NCBI GenBank assembly: GCA_907165065.1 | Contig: OU015528.1 | Span: 36,044,515-36,108,514 of the forward strand | Source of the DNA: Caprimulgus europaeus | Lineage: Eukaryota > Chordata > Aves > Caprimulgiformes > Caprimulgidae | Direction of reading: 5' to 3' | DNA length: 64,000 nt | Shown here: positions 12,266 through 23,300 of the stretch, in pieces | Position numbering within the stretch: position 1 is the stretch's first letter | Layout of the letters: each line of letters starts with the position of its first letter | The notes under the pieces: model-generated | The model's input: the letters and a program-made list of their open reading frames with translations, nothing else | The model's database searches: none | What the model was told of the DNA's origin: nothing | Made by a program: the position numbers and the translations under genes

Positions 12266-13930
12266 ATTATCAGGTAACCTGGGAAGAATACAGAGAAATT
12301 GCCCGAGTGGCCAGGGATCAGGTTAGGAAAGCCAAGGCCCTGACAGAACTAAATTTAGCCAGAGATGTCAAGGGCAACAAAAAAAGCTTTTATAGGTATG
12401 TTGGGGAGAAAAGGAAAACTAGGGAAAATGTGGGCCCTCTCCAGAAGGCAACGGGAGATCTGGTCACCCAGGACACTGAGAATGCTGAGGTGCTCAATGA
12501 CTTTTTTGCCTCAGTCTTTACCAGCAAGGGCTGGTGCCACACTGCCCAAGTCCTAGAAATCCAAGGAAGGGGCCAGGAGAACGAAAAGCCTCCCACTGTA
12601 GGAGAAGATCAGGTTCAGGAGCACCTAAGGAACCTGAAGGTGCACGAATCCATGGGACCTGATGGGATGCATCCCTGGGTCCTGAGAGAACTGGTGTATG
12701 AAGCTCAAAAACTACTGTCTATCATATTTGAGAAGACAGGGCAGTCTGGTAAAGTTCCCGCAGACTGGAAAAAGGGGAACATAACCCCCATTTTAAAAAA
12801 GGGTAACAAGGAAGACCTGGGGAACTACAGGCCAGTCAGTCTCACCTCAGTGCCAGGCAAGGTCATGGAGCAGATACTCCTGGAAACTACGCTAAGACAC
12901 ATTGAGAACAAGAAGGTGATTGGTGACAACCAACATGGCTTCACCAAGGGCAAATCATGCCTGAACAATCTGGTGGCCTTTTATGATGGGGTTACAACAT
13001 TGGTGGACAAGGCCAAAGCAACTGATATCATCTACCTGGACTTGTGCAAGGTGTTTGACACTGTCCCACATGGCATTCTTATCTCCAAATTGGAAACATG
13101 TGGGTTTGATGGATGGACCACTTGGTGGATAAGGAACTGGCTGGATGGTTGCACTCAAAGAGTTGTGGTCAACAGCTCAAAGTCCGAGTGGAGACCGGTG
13201 ACGAGTGGTGTCCCTCAAGGTTCGGTATTGGGACTGGTGCTCTTTAGCATCTTCGTCAGTGACATGGACGGGGGATTGAGTGCACCCTCAGCAAGTTTGC
13301 CCATGACACCAAGCTGTGTGGTGTGGTTGACACACTGGAGGGACGGGATGCCATCCAGAGGGACCTTGACAGGCTTGAGAAGTGAGCCTGTGCCAACCTC
13401 ATGAAGTTCAACAAGGCCAAATGCAAGGTCCTGCACCTGAGTCAGGGCAATCCCAAGCACAAATACAGGCTGGGCGATGAGTGGCTTGAGGCCAGCTCTG
13501 AAGAGGACTTGGAAGTGGTGGTGGACGAGAAGTTCAACATGAGCCAGCAATGTGTGCTTGCAGCCCAGAGCTGTGTCCTGGGCTGCATCAAGAGAAGCGT
13601 GGCCAGCAGGTCGAGGGAGGTGATTCTCCCCCTCTACTCTGCTCTCGTAAGGCCCCACCTGGAGTTCTGTGTCCAGTTCTGGGGCCCCCAACACAAGAGA
13701 GACATGGACCAGTTGGAACGAGTCCAGGGAAGGGCCACGAGGATGATCCAAGGGCTGGAGCACCTCTGCTATGAGGACAGGATGAGACATTTGGGGCTGT
13801 TCGGCCTTGAGAAGAGACAGATCCGGGGAGATCTTATGGCGGCCTTCCAATACTTGAAGGGGCCTACAAGAAAGCTGGGGAGGGACTTTTCAGAAGGGCA
13901 GTTAATGACAGAACAAGGGGTAATGGTTGT
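12266..13930 (+). mobile_element. CR1 LINE, reverse-transcriptase region, truncated at both ends
   Basis: This is the longest CR1 copy in the window. Similarity begins near 12,266 with a peptide that reads [20 protein letters not shown], in the linker between the endonuclease and RT domains. The endonuclease is therefore absent. It continues through the RT palm and thumb to about 13,930 and stops within sequence matching the start of the 3' UTR (GGGACTTTTCAGAAGGGCAG). The 3' UTR and terminal octamers present in the neighbouring copy at 11.1-11.7 kb are missing. Loss of a LINE 3' end is not expected from target-primed insertion, so a later deletion is likely. Confidence 0.95.
12307..13404 (+). 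pseudogene. CR1 ORF2 reverse transcriptase, 5' part
   Basis: The frame holds 365 codons, of which about the first 322 are in the true CR1 frame. Visible motifs are [14 protein letters not shown] near residues 117-130, [19 protein letters not shown] (fingers), [14 protein letters not shown], motif [12 protein letters not shown] with the first catalytic Asp at about residue 245, and motif [15 protein letters not shown] near residues 300-313. One base appears to be lost in the G run at 13,270-13,274, and the remaining residues to 13,404 are out of frame. The open frame extends upstream of the first ATG without a CR1 start, as expected for a 5'-truncated copy. It is non-functional. Confidence 0.95.
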
Positions 13931-13952
13931 GAGTTTACTGATAAGCCATTAG
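13275..13952 (+). pseudogene. CR1 ORF2 reverse transcriptase, 3' part with altered motif C
   Basis: After the frameshift the CR1 protein resumes as [20 protein letters not shown]. The catalytic motif C, normally FADD, reads FAHD here: the His codon is at 13,302-13,304, replacing the first Asp of the pair. An in-frame TGA at 13,383-13,385 sits where CR1 proteins usually have Trp. After it the frame stays open from 13,401 to the stop at 13,950-13,952. The tail carries [20 protein letters not shown] and [18 protein letters not shown]. Frameshift, stop and catalytic substitution each independently inactivate the enzyme. Confidence 0.93.
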
Positions 13953-15549
13953 CTCAAAGTAGCACACACCAGCTGGGGGTAGCAGAAGCTTACATAGTGA
14001 CAAGACCTTATACCAATATGTGATGTTTCTGTTCTGCTTTCTCCTCAGATCCATCAGGGAACATGTGGTGGTTTGGCTAAGACTGCTAAGGAGATACCAA
14101 AATTATGCATAGACACTGAGGTAATTCAAAGAAATTTGCTTTAAAATACCATACCTTAAAGAAGGCAGTTTTATTGACAATGGGTAACATCTGAGAAACT
14201 AACATGCACTTTTATGCAAAGATCAGTCAGTGGTATTTACCATAAAGCAAAGCAAACTAAACCCAGACTGAAAGGGATTTGTTAGTAACTTTAGACTTAG
14301 TTTGAATTTCCCCACAGGACAACCAAACCATACGTGGACATAAAATTCATGAATAAAACTGCATATTCCTTTGCAGTTTATCAGATACTTGACATCTCAA
14401 TCGACATACTAATGTACTTCTTGAGACACCTCTTAAGCATCTGCAAATATTTCCTTTTGATTGCTTTTGTTTTCTTCCTTCCTCTTCTGTCTGTTCTCCT
14501 TCTCCTGAACAAGTAACAATCCCTGCTTGTCCTTGGCTCAGGGCTAGCCCAGCACAGTCCCATCTTCCTAGAAATGTATTGATTCAGAAATTTGCCTTCT
14601 GATGTCCTCACTCTGGGAGTGTCCAGCTTCTCAAGAGAATCTTATTTGGCTTTTAGCCTTGGGGTTTAAAAGAGAGGCCCTCTTAAGTATAGGAAAAGAA
14701 TTTTAGAACATTTAAACAGTTATTTCATGTCTTAGTTCTGAGGGGTTTTTGTTTGGTTTGGGATTTTGGTTTTGGTTTTGGGATTTTTTTTGACAGAATC
14801 TATGCCATTCAACTTACAGTAACCACAACAACAAAAAAGCCTACAATCTGCCTGCCTTGAGGTCTCCCTGAGTACATTAATGTTAATAAATGAGGAGAGA
14901 GTCTGTTCCCTAGCTCTTAAGGGAAGAGGAAAACTCTGGGCTGTGTTCCTACAACAAAACTCTCTTTGCCACTCTTCCTCCTGGGCATGGTGACTTCATC
15001 CATTCTGCCTTCTGGAAGTGGTTCCTGGCCTGTGTATCACCCAAACCGTGCTTGGATGTTGTCCAGGAAAGTGCCACTTGGCATGGGTCAAATCCAGGCT
15101 GAGTGATGTGTTACTCCATCTACTCAGTTAAATAGAATGATGATCACAGACCAATGCATGGTCTGTCACCCTGCTTCCTTTGCTAGAATAGTCATAGCCC
15201 CCAAGTCCTATCAGTAAGCAGTAAGCACTTCCAAGAAGCTATTCAGAGCATCTTGCCTCAACAGCTTGCTGGAGGAACTGGGTAGAGAGATGTAGTGCGT
15301 TTATAGGGGGAATAAAGAGCCTATCCCTGCCAGCACTTGGCACTGCTCTGTGAGCTCACCTGCTCTGGGGCTTGCAGAGGAGCATGCAGGAATCCTGGAT
15401 AGCAGGGTAGAGGTGTTATTACCTCACATTTAGGGTGATTGTTGATGCACATGATCACTGTACTAAAGTTTATCTAAAAACCTTTGTGTTATGCCATCAT
15501 GTTCTTCTTATACATCTTCCCCTCTCTCTCTCCATCCATCTGTCTCTAG

Positions 15550-15663
15550 ACATTGCTTACAAGGGCTGGAGTACCACAGATTTTGAACAGACAGTTCCCA
15601 AGCATGCAGAATATCAGGAATTTGCTCAGACCTATTGGTGCAATACATCCTCTCTCTGCCAAG
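15550..15663 (+). other. Candidate exon (acceptor- and donor-flanked open segment)
   Basis: A long pyrimidine tract (CTTCCCCTCTCTCTCTCC and onward) ends in CTAG at 15,546-15,549, a plausible 3' splice site. The following 114 bases (38 codons long) are open and encode IAYKGWSTTDFEQTVPKHAE and onward to CNTSSLCQ. They end at AAG|GTAGCC, a weak donor. I do not recognise the peptide. The composition looks protein-like, but a pyrimidine tract plus a short open frame also occurs by chance. Confidence 0.12.
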
Positions 15664-17780
15664 GTAGCCACATGCTAACAAGATGACAAAGTGAGCTATT
15701 CAGACAGTGAGAAACCTCCTAAACATAACAAAGCTCTTCATTTACCCTTGCTGGAGCTCAGAAAGACTTTGCAAGCTCGGCTGATGAACTCAGCACAAAT
15801 GCTAATGAGCAGCTGACAAAGACTTCTGTCCCCAGAAAGCTCATATCTTCAACTCTAAGCAAATGCCAATCCTACCAGTACAGGGAAGGCAAAGGTATCA
15901 TATGCACAAACAAACCAAGAGCCAGGCAAATGGCCTAAGGACAGCCTAAGACCATCTCTCCTGTGGGAGGGACAATGGTGCAGCTCTCATTTAGCTCCTG
16001 CTCTTTGTCCCTGTACACCAGGGGCATCTGCTCTCACACTTCTGCCTGGCCACAATTTGTATCCCTTTGGACCCTGGCATCTCCTGGGGCCAGGCTCCTT
16101 TGCTCTGCTGCTCCTTCACAGCCCTAAGATCTTGGGAACCTAAGCCCTAAGTGCCCTGAGCCCAGAGGACCCTTCAAGATTTACAAGCTGCTGAAGCTCT
16201 CCTCTTTCCAGAGTAGCAAGTTCAGTGTGCCCTTTGACTGTCAGTTTATTGATCCAGAGGCAGAACGAAATGTGAAGACAGAGAAAAACTGACTCTACAA
16301 GAGTTACTCATAACCTTAGGCAGCATAGGAATGATCCAGCTTCCCACAGAATATACATCTGTATCATAAGTGCTCTGTCTTTTTCCCTAGTCTCAGTTTA
16401 AATCAGCATCTCCGAGGATCTCATAGCATCCTTACTCACCATGTTTCCTCACCGCCATCCCCACCTTCTTAACTTCAAGCCACGGCGTTTGGTTGATTGC
16501 AGAAAGCAAAGGAGAAAAGATAAAAGAGAGAGTCCTGACATTAAATTGGAGTCTGTGTTTTGGGGTGTATTCCCCAGTGGTTCTCTCTCAGGAGGCCATC
16601 CCTCCAGCAGGGAGAGCACTGAGGTGTTGCACCAAGCTGGAGCTGGAAGAGCTCTGTTACGCACTAAATAGTGGTGGAAAGAGACACAAGCACTGGGTTG
16701 CTGAAGGAGCAGATGGGGCTGGGTGGGGGTCAGTGATGGAACAGGTAGTGGTTCTGCTCATGTTCAAGCAGGGCTTGGCTCTGGCTGCAGCACCATCAGC
16801 CTGACCCTGGCATGAGCTGCAGCAATGGCTGTGCCTGGAGAAACGCAGCCAGGGACCTGCAGCACTGACAAACTGGAGCTGACTGAAGGCCAGGTTTTCT
16901 AACATAGGCTTTCCCAGCAGTCTCACTGATCTCAGATGCCTGGGGGCTCTGGGTCTTGGTGACTAAAAGGGGCCCTGGTGAGATTAGAATGTTTTCAGGA
17001 GCTTGAACAGAATGAGTGTTAGCAGAGCATCCCTCCCACAAGCCTTCCAATGTCTGGGCACAAAGCAGCTGCTTAGCAAATAACTTACAAATTCTAGCTG
17101 TAATTATACTGCTGGCAAATATCATGTTAAGGTGAGCTGCTGCAAGAATTGGACTTTTAGAAGAAAACTAGCAAGGTTAATTTCAACTGTTTATGGAGAA
17201 ATAACAGTTTGGATAACAGCATGGATAATAACTTCATAGTGACAATTATGAAAGCAGGGGCAGGCAAGAATAATGGTTTTTCTGTTCTTCAAGCTTCTAG
17301 AATAGAGTGATAGGAAAAAAAAGTATTGTTTGAAGATACTATAATAATTTCCCTGCTATTTTGTGTAGGAATAATAATCAGTTTATCAATTTTTGATCAG
17401 CATGTTCACTACTAGCTGAAAATGAGGAGGAGAAGAAAACAGTTCTTACAAGCATTTTTGGATTTCCAGGAAATTTTTTTAATCAATATTAATTCATTAT
17501 GAAATTGGAAAAAGGAGCTTTCTAAAACTCCAGAAATGAAAAGTGAAATTTGTTTTAAGCATAAATAATTAAAATGCTCTAAATGTTCAGTGGTTTTAAA
17601 TAACAGAATTCCCATTTAATGTTTCAAAAATATAAACATGCACTTTGTATTTTTGTGATGGCATGTTTAGTCAACACCATCCTCTGTAGTGTAATGAGAA
17701 AGGGTCTTCAGACACCAAGGCAGGAAACTTGCAACCAATTTTTCTCAAATGGCATTTACATAGTATTCAGTAAAAGAATG

Positions 17781-17851
17781 TATCTAGTTAAGATATATAC
17801 ATGTATATGTGACTGTAGTCATGTCTAGCTAAGATATGTCTTAACTAGATA
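17781..17851. repeat. Imperfect inverted repeat, 19-base arms
   Basis: The left arm, 17,781-17,799 (TATCTAGTTAAGATATATA), pairs with the right arm, 17,833-17,851 (GATATGTCTTAACTAGATA), across a loop of about 33 bases. Thirteen consecutive outer pairs are perfect. One inner T/G position would be a wobble pair in RNA. The loop itself contains the small palindrome GACTGTAGTC. It could be a cruciform-prone A+T repeat, a degraded palindromic transposon, or a transcribed hairpin. Confidence 0.8.
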
Positions 17852-18718
17852 TATATTTTTTGTATATATAAAAGATCTATAAAAGATGTATTTAATAAGG
17901 AAGGAACAAACTGAACAAATATTCAGGAAGCCTGCAAGCAGTGAATTTTTAGTGTTGCTGTTAAAAACTTGCCTATTGCTTCACAAAAAATCCAAATGTA
18001 TGTCTATAGTGATGTGGTCCTTTGTTCTTTTGTGGTCCCCAGAGAAGAACCAATGTGACTTGGTGTGTGGAGATTGGGCTGGGACCTTGGTCCATCTCAG
18101 CTCAGCCTCTCTTTAGCTGTCTGACTTCAGCCCTTCCACTTTTTCTTCCAGTGAGAGCAGAGTATCCACAGTGTCTCCTTTTAGACATTAACTGATTTCA
18201 GCTCAGAACTGTGTTCTAGGGAATGTCACCTCACTCTTCATCAGCCAGATATGAAGTCTAGGCCTGAAGTGAGATGATGAGATTAGTAACCTTATGTACA
18301 TCCATAAAATGGCAGTAATGATACTAATTTTCTTTGTAAAGAACTTTTTATTTCTAAGAGAAAAAGTAGCCCTTATTATTTGTTATTATTATTACAGGGC
18401 ATAAGGTCCAAGACTTCATATTTCATTTAGTGAATACAGGAAGCACAAGGCTATTGCAAATATGAGGAAGTACTGTCTATTTATCTAACTTGCAATAGGC
18501 AAATTTTGAAAGGGCACCACTGTATAAAAGCCCACAGGAGGGAAGAAAGCTAAATCCTTACAAGAGAAAGACATGACACTTCTGAGCAAACCATAGGGAT
18601 GTTAAAACTCCAAAGCCCCACAGACATCTGCTAACTTAAACACGCAACTGGCAGCTATCACTGAGCTGGGCTCTCATGTGGTTCTTGGCTGTTACTTGCC
18701 TGTATTTTCTGATTCCAG

Positions 18719-18926
18719 CATGCCTCCTTGGTGTTACTCCTACATGAACTGGCAGTGTTGTCAGAGGCAATCATGTCAGTGCACTGCAGACAACTTTTTC
18801 CCTTGTGAAGAGGAAGTTAATTTGATGGATCTCGTTGCCCAAAATAAAATGCAGGTTTCAACTAAACAAAGCTTTATATTTTGTACGGGGAACACCGCAC
18901 TGTTCCTGTTGGTGGAAAACATGTGA
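18719..18926 (+). other. Candidate cysteine-rich open frame after an acceptor-like site
   Basis: TTTTCTGATTCCAG at 18,705-18,718 resembles a 3' splice site, and an ATG follows at 18,720. The frame encodes MPPWCYSYMNWQCCQRQSCQ and continues CTADNFFPCEEEV, giving six cysteines in about 24 residues. It stops at 18,926; a weak donor (CAG|GTTTCA) lies at 18,854. I do not recognise the family. The cysteine density is unusual, but the length is well within chance. Confidence 0.12.
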
Positions 18927-19195
18927 AAGATTCTTCTTCCAGCCATGAAAGGAAAAACAAGTAAAAGGAAGGCACTTCCTTTCACTGTAGGATGATGAGG
19001 TCCACAAGAAAGTCCAGTGGATGCTCCCAAGGTTCATGGGGGTCAGTACTAAAATGTCATCTTTCTCCAGCAGTCACAGAAAGTAGTATGATAAAAAGCA
19101 GATTATCAAACCCTTCCTGGTTTTGGGCTTACATGGACTCAGCAGAAAACAGAAGTAGAGTATAATTAATTATCAGGATTAAACAAGCTCTTGAA

Positions 19196-19200
19196 GACTG
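19196..19200. other. Target-site duplication, left copy (GACTG)
   Basis: The five bases GACTG directly precede the TG of the LTR and are repeated directly after its terminal CA at 20,359-20,363. A 5-bp duplication is typical of ERVL-type (class III) avian endogenous retroviruses. It fixes the element borders exactly. Confidence 0.9.
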
Positions 19201-19393
19201 TGTGGTGGGTTGACCCTGGCTAGAAGCCGGATGCCCACCAAAGCCCACTCTATCACTCCCCCTCCTCCAATGGGCAAGGGGAGAAAAATATAACAAAAAG
19301 CTCATGAGTGGAGATAAGGACGGGGAGAGATCACTTACCAATTACTGGCACGGGCAAAACAGACTCGACTTGGGGGAAAAAAACCAAATTTAC

Positions 19394-19399
19394 TTTATT
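19394..19399 (-). terminator. LTR polyadenylation signal (AATAAA)
   Basis: The minus strand reads GGTAATAAAGTAAATTTGG here, an exact AATAAA. It lies about 770 bases downstream of the TATA-like site and about 190 bases before the LTR end, so the R region of this LTR would be unusually long. Confidence 0.6.
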
Positions 19400-19610
19400 A
19401 CCGATCAAAATTAGAGGAGAATGAGAATGAGAAGTAACACCAAACCTTAAAACACCTCCCCCATCCCTCCCTTCTTCACGGGCTTAATCTCTTTCCTGAT
19501 TTTCCACCTCCTCCCCCCAGCGGCACAGGGGAACAGGGAATAGGGTTGGGGTCAGTTCATCACATGTTGTTTCTGCTGCTGCTTCCTCCTCAGGGGGAGG
19601 ACTCCTTCCC

Positions 19611-20000
19611 CCACACCGGTGTGGGGTCCCTCTCACGGGAGACAGTCCTCCACGACCTTCTCCAACGTGAGTCCTTCCCATGACTGACAGCTCTTCACGA
19701 ACTGCTTTGGCATGGGTCCATTCCATGGTGTGCAGTCCTTCAGGAAGGGACTGCTCCAGCGTGGGTCCCCCACGGGGTCACAAGTCCTGCCAGCAAACCT
19801 GCTCCGGTGTGGGCTCCTCTCTCCACGGGCTACAGGTCCTGACAGGAACCTGCTCCAGCGTGGGCTTCCTGCGGGGTCACAGCCTCCTTCGGGCATCCAC
19901 CTGCTCAGGCGTGGGGTCCTCCACGGGCTACAGGTGGTCATCTGCGCCACCATGGACCTCCATGGGCTGCAGGGGGACAGCCTGCCTCACCATGGTCGTC
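19611..20000 (-). repeat. Internal minisatellite-like array of the LTR, units of 45-51 bp
   Basis: On the plus strand a core like CTGCTCCAGCGTGGGTCC followed by a CCACGGG...CAG motif recurs. Core positions are near 19,621, 19,666, 19,711, 19,760, 19,808, 19,859 and 19,910, with two more degenerate units to about 20,000. Most spacings (45, 45, 48, 51, 51) are multiples of three. On the minus strand the array is spanned by open frames at 19,633-19,953 and 19,484-19,726. They read as repeated C-x-x-W modules, for example KDCTPWNGPMPKQF then KSCQSWEGLTLEK. Whether this encodes anything is unknown. Confidence 0.8.
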
Positions 20001-20165
20001 ACCGCAGGCTGCGGGGAATCTCTGCTCCGGCACCTGGAGCACCTCCTCCCCCTCCTTTTTCACTGACCTTGGTGTCTGTGGAGTTGTTTTCTCTCACATC
20101 TTCTCACTCCTCTCTCCAGCTGCAAAGTGTGCAGCTTTTTTTTCTTCCCTCTCTTCCTTTTTTTT

Positions 20166-20200
20166 CTTAATTATGTTATCACAGAGGCGTTACTGATTGG
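20166..20200 (-). promoter_or_regulatory. LTR promoter elements (CCAAT and TATA-like)
   Basis: On the minus strand a CCAAT motif (20,200-20,196, within GAGCCAATCAG) is followed about 20 bases later by the A+T-rich site CATAATTAAG (20,175-20,166). A second CCAAT lies at 20,249-20,245. This arrangement sets the LTR orientation. It is inferred from motifs only. Confidence 0.5.
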
Positions 20201-20358
20201 CTCGGCCTTGGCCAGCGGCGGGTCCGTTCTTGTAGCCGGCTGACATTGGCTGTGTCGGGTTGGACATGGAGGAAGCTTCTGGCAGCTTCTCTCACAGAAG
20301 CCACCCCATGTCCCCCGCCTCCACTGCTACCAAAACCTTGCCACGCAAACCCAATACA

Positions 20359-20363
20359 GACTG
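20359..20363. other. Target-site duplication, right copy (GACTG)
   Basis: GACTG follows the terminal CA of the LTR and matches the five bases at 19,196-19,200. Confidence 0.9.
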
Positions 20364-23300
20364 CCATTGACATGGAAAATTTCCATTAAATGAGACTTTG
20401 AATGATTTTTTTATAATGATAGAGTTATCCTCTCCCCTTTCCTTGTTCCCATGTGATGATTTGAAACACCTCTTTTTGTACCATCCTTTAACTAATGTGG
20501 CAGGCACTGCCACTGAAATAAACTTCACTAAAAAGACTGTAAATATTCTGAGTAAATATGACTCATGTCTTTTAGTTGCATTCATAAAATTCCCTTCCCT
20601 TGCATTGCCCTTTGCCATTTCCAGGGAAATGCCCGTAAGCAGAGATGCTGCAAACTGATGATTGCAAAGTGGGAGCCTGTGCAGCACTCAGCAGTGGCAC
20701 AGAGATCCTCCATTGCTCTCTCCCAGACCCTGGATCCCTGTGGCTTGTGGTGCTGCCCAAAAGTGGTATCTAGTCATAGTACTTGCTGCTACTTGCAACC
20801 AACCCCGGCAGCTAGAGAGTCTTTCTTTGCAGGAGCTGGGAATTTTGCCCATGGAGGTTTTCCCCTATGACCCTTCCCATGGCAGATTCAGCAGCGCCTT
20901 CACAAGAATTTAAGTCATGTGTTGGTCTTCTGTGAGGGAGTGGGGGTGGCAACTGAAAGAGAGCTTGAGGAGACTTTACTTGTCCTTCCCTGCAAGGGGC
21001 TCCTGCTCTCAACAGATGTTCCCACAACCAGAAAGACCTAGCCCTTCTTTCTGGAAAATGAGTCCAAACTCCAGAGAGCAGTACTGTGGCTTTAGTCTCT
21101 TCCTATTCTTGGGTCTCTGGGTTGACTGGTAGTGAAAGGAAAATCCAGTTGTAAAAGTTTCTAAAACTCTTCTTTTTCTTGCCACATGACTGAGATGCCA
21201 GTGAGGCTGCAGCCCTGCCCCTCCACACACACCTCTCAGTCCTCCCCTTTGCTCCCAGTGCTCCCTGTGTCAGTGTACAGACACTTCCAAAGGCACCTTG
21301 TCCTGCTCCCTTCACAGACATTGTGTGAGAGCTTCCGCCACAGTACTGACCTGTAGGGCCTCCCTTTTCCTTTGAGGTGGTGACTTTACCTTTCAGAGGA
21401 GACTCTGTTCCTATGGCTCACCCTGTGAGTGTCTTCCCCATTGATGGTGTTAGTGAAGAGCTATAGCAGAATGGCACAGCCATCCAAAACAGGAAGCAAA
21501 AGAAAAGGGAAACATATAGATAAGTGATCAGTAGGTCATAGATTCATACGGCATTTTGCAGCCCCTAGAACCATTGGCATTTTATGAAACACTAAAACCA
21601 CACGTTAGTTCAGTTGGTGGGAATTCAACCAGAAGGGTGAGGTTTCCTCAGCACCAGCAGTCCAGAAGCTGTTTTTTCACTGCTTTGAAAAGACTAGGAC
21701 CCAGCAGCCTATTTTATTTTGCTAGCACATGGACTTGGTGCTTACCTCGCAGCAAAAGCTAAGACTCTTCACTGCTTTCTGCAGCACCCGGAGAAGGCAT
21801 AAACTCCGTGTTTTTTATCTTGAGAGAACTTAATACAACTCTGAAGGATAAGAGGCAACAACTTGTGATAACATGTCTGTAGGCCCAAAGAGACTGATAT
21901 TAAATACAAACTTTTAAGTCACTGTAAAACTATCCTGCGTATATTTTTTAACCTTTGTGCTGGCTAATAGCCATGTGTTTGGGAGTACTAGACAGCTGCA
22001 CTTCGTCTATGACTTTCATTATCTTTATATCAAAGGACTTGTTTCATGTTACTGATAAAATGCCCTTCTCACTTCCCATGAAAAAGACCCCTAAAACTGA
22101 AGCCTGCAAACCAGTGATCGCTTGCAGTTGTTCTTTAAGCTGGGAGTGACATTGCTCTCCTGGAACCAACCCTACCTCAGTGCTTGTTTTTCCAGGTGAT
22201 AAACAATACCAAAACAGATTGTGAAATAGCCACACTGTTTAGAAAGAAATAAATGAGTCCAATGCAGCAGTGTGCAGAAGTGCCTAAAAAAACCCAACTT
22301 GTGTGTCAGCCTCCATCTCTGAGCGTGTAACTCTGCCTTTTGGACGTATCTCTCTTCCCTCCATAGGATGCCCAACAACAAGGTGCCATTCCAGGGGGAC
22401 ATAGCTGCATTAATGCAGGAAGAAAACAGAGAGAAGCTTGTTGGGCAGCCTCCCATGTGTGACTGAGAATCCTTTAGCAGCATGCTGAAACACCTTTTGG
22501 GAAGGTGCAATGCTGTAATGAATGTGCCAAACACTTGTGACAACTGTGTCATTCAGAGCTTTGTCACTCAAAGCTCTCAGCTCTTATTTTCTGGAATATT
22601 CACAAGGATAGGATAGAACCTAGCAGTGGTCTGTGGCCTTCAATGGGGTCAAATAATTGTAAAAATTATACCTCATCAAGATAATCTTCTCCATTTTTAT
22701 TGCTTCCTTTTCATTTTTACCTCTGGTGAACTCCCTCTTCAAATACAGAGATGGCAAATTAACTAAGTTACGTGATTAAATCAAAGATCACCATGTCGCA
22801 GACAAATCATGCTCTATGAAACTTTAGTCTGCAAATCACAGCCTACCCTCTAGCAATTGGTGTCTGCTAATGTAAAGCCACTCAGTCTGATTAAATGTGA
22901 CTTTGAGCAGTGGGCGGTTTTGTGCTTGTCTTTATGTGTAAAGGTAGATGTCAGCAAAATGAATGGAGCTTTGGGCGTTACTTATGTATTTGATGAACCC
23001 CTTATATTTTCCCTACCAAGTGTATTGCAAATGCTTCACTAGATTTATCAGCTGCTCTATAAGGAGCAGCAAGAAACCCAGATTAAAGGTTGCTAAGTTA
23101 CAAAACTGATAAGACATAGGCATATTTCCAAATTTATAGAAACATCAAGCCTAAATTCAAGAGAAGCATAAGAAACAGTCTGAGCTCAGGAATAGGTTAG
23201 CATGCAAGATGGATTTCTCTCTCTATTTCTCTGCATGGCTTTACTTCCACTGATATTGCAAAGGGGCATTACAGCATTCAGAACCTATTACAACATGCCA

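Larger units (their letters stand above)
13931..19195. other. Non-coding stretch, no gene recognised
   Basis: No recognised gene or interspersed repeat. It contains a G/T-rich low-complexity patch at 14,740-14,792 (GGTTTT/GGGATTTT units) and three features listed separately: a splice-flanked open segment at 15,550, an imperfect hairpin at 17,781, and a cysteine-rich open frame at 18,719. Confidence 0.6.
19201..20358 (-). mobile_element. Solo LTR of an avian endogenous retrovirus
   Basis: This 1,158-bp element starts TGTGGTGGGTTGACC and ends AACCCAATACA on the plus strand. It has TG...CA termini and an exact 5-bp flanking duplication. No gag, pol or env sequence lies beside it, so it is a solo LTR left by recombination between the two LTRs of a provirus. 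Transcriptional signals make sense on the minus strand: CCAAT boxes, an A+T-rich TATA-like site, and an AATAAA signal near the other end. I recognise the LTR as a type common in songbird and other neoavian genomes (TguLTR5/ERVL-like). The family name is from memory and should be checked. The well-preserved ends suggest a moderately young insertion. Confidence 0.92.

Noticed and set aside
16441..17125. Several overlapping open frames of 70-110 codons on both strands
   Set aside because: They overlap in different frames, none has a recognisable domain, and composition explains them.
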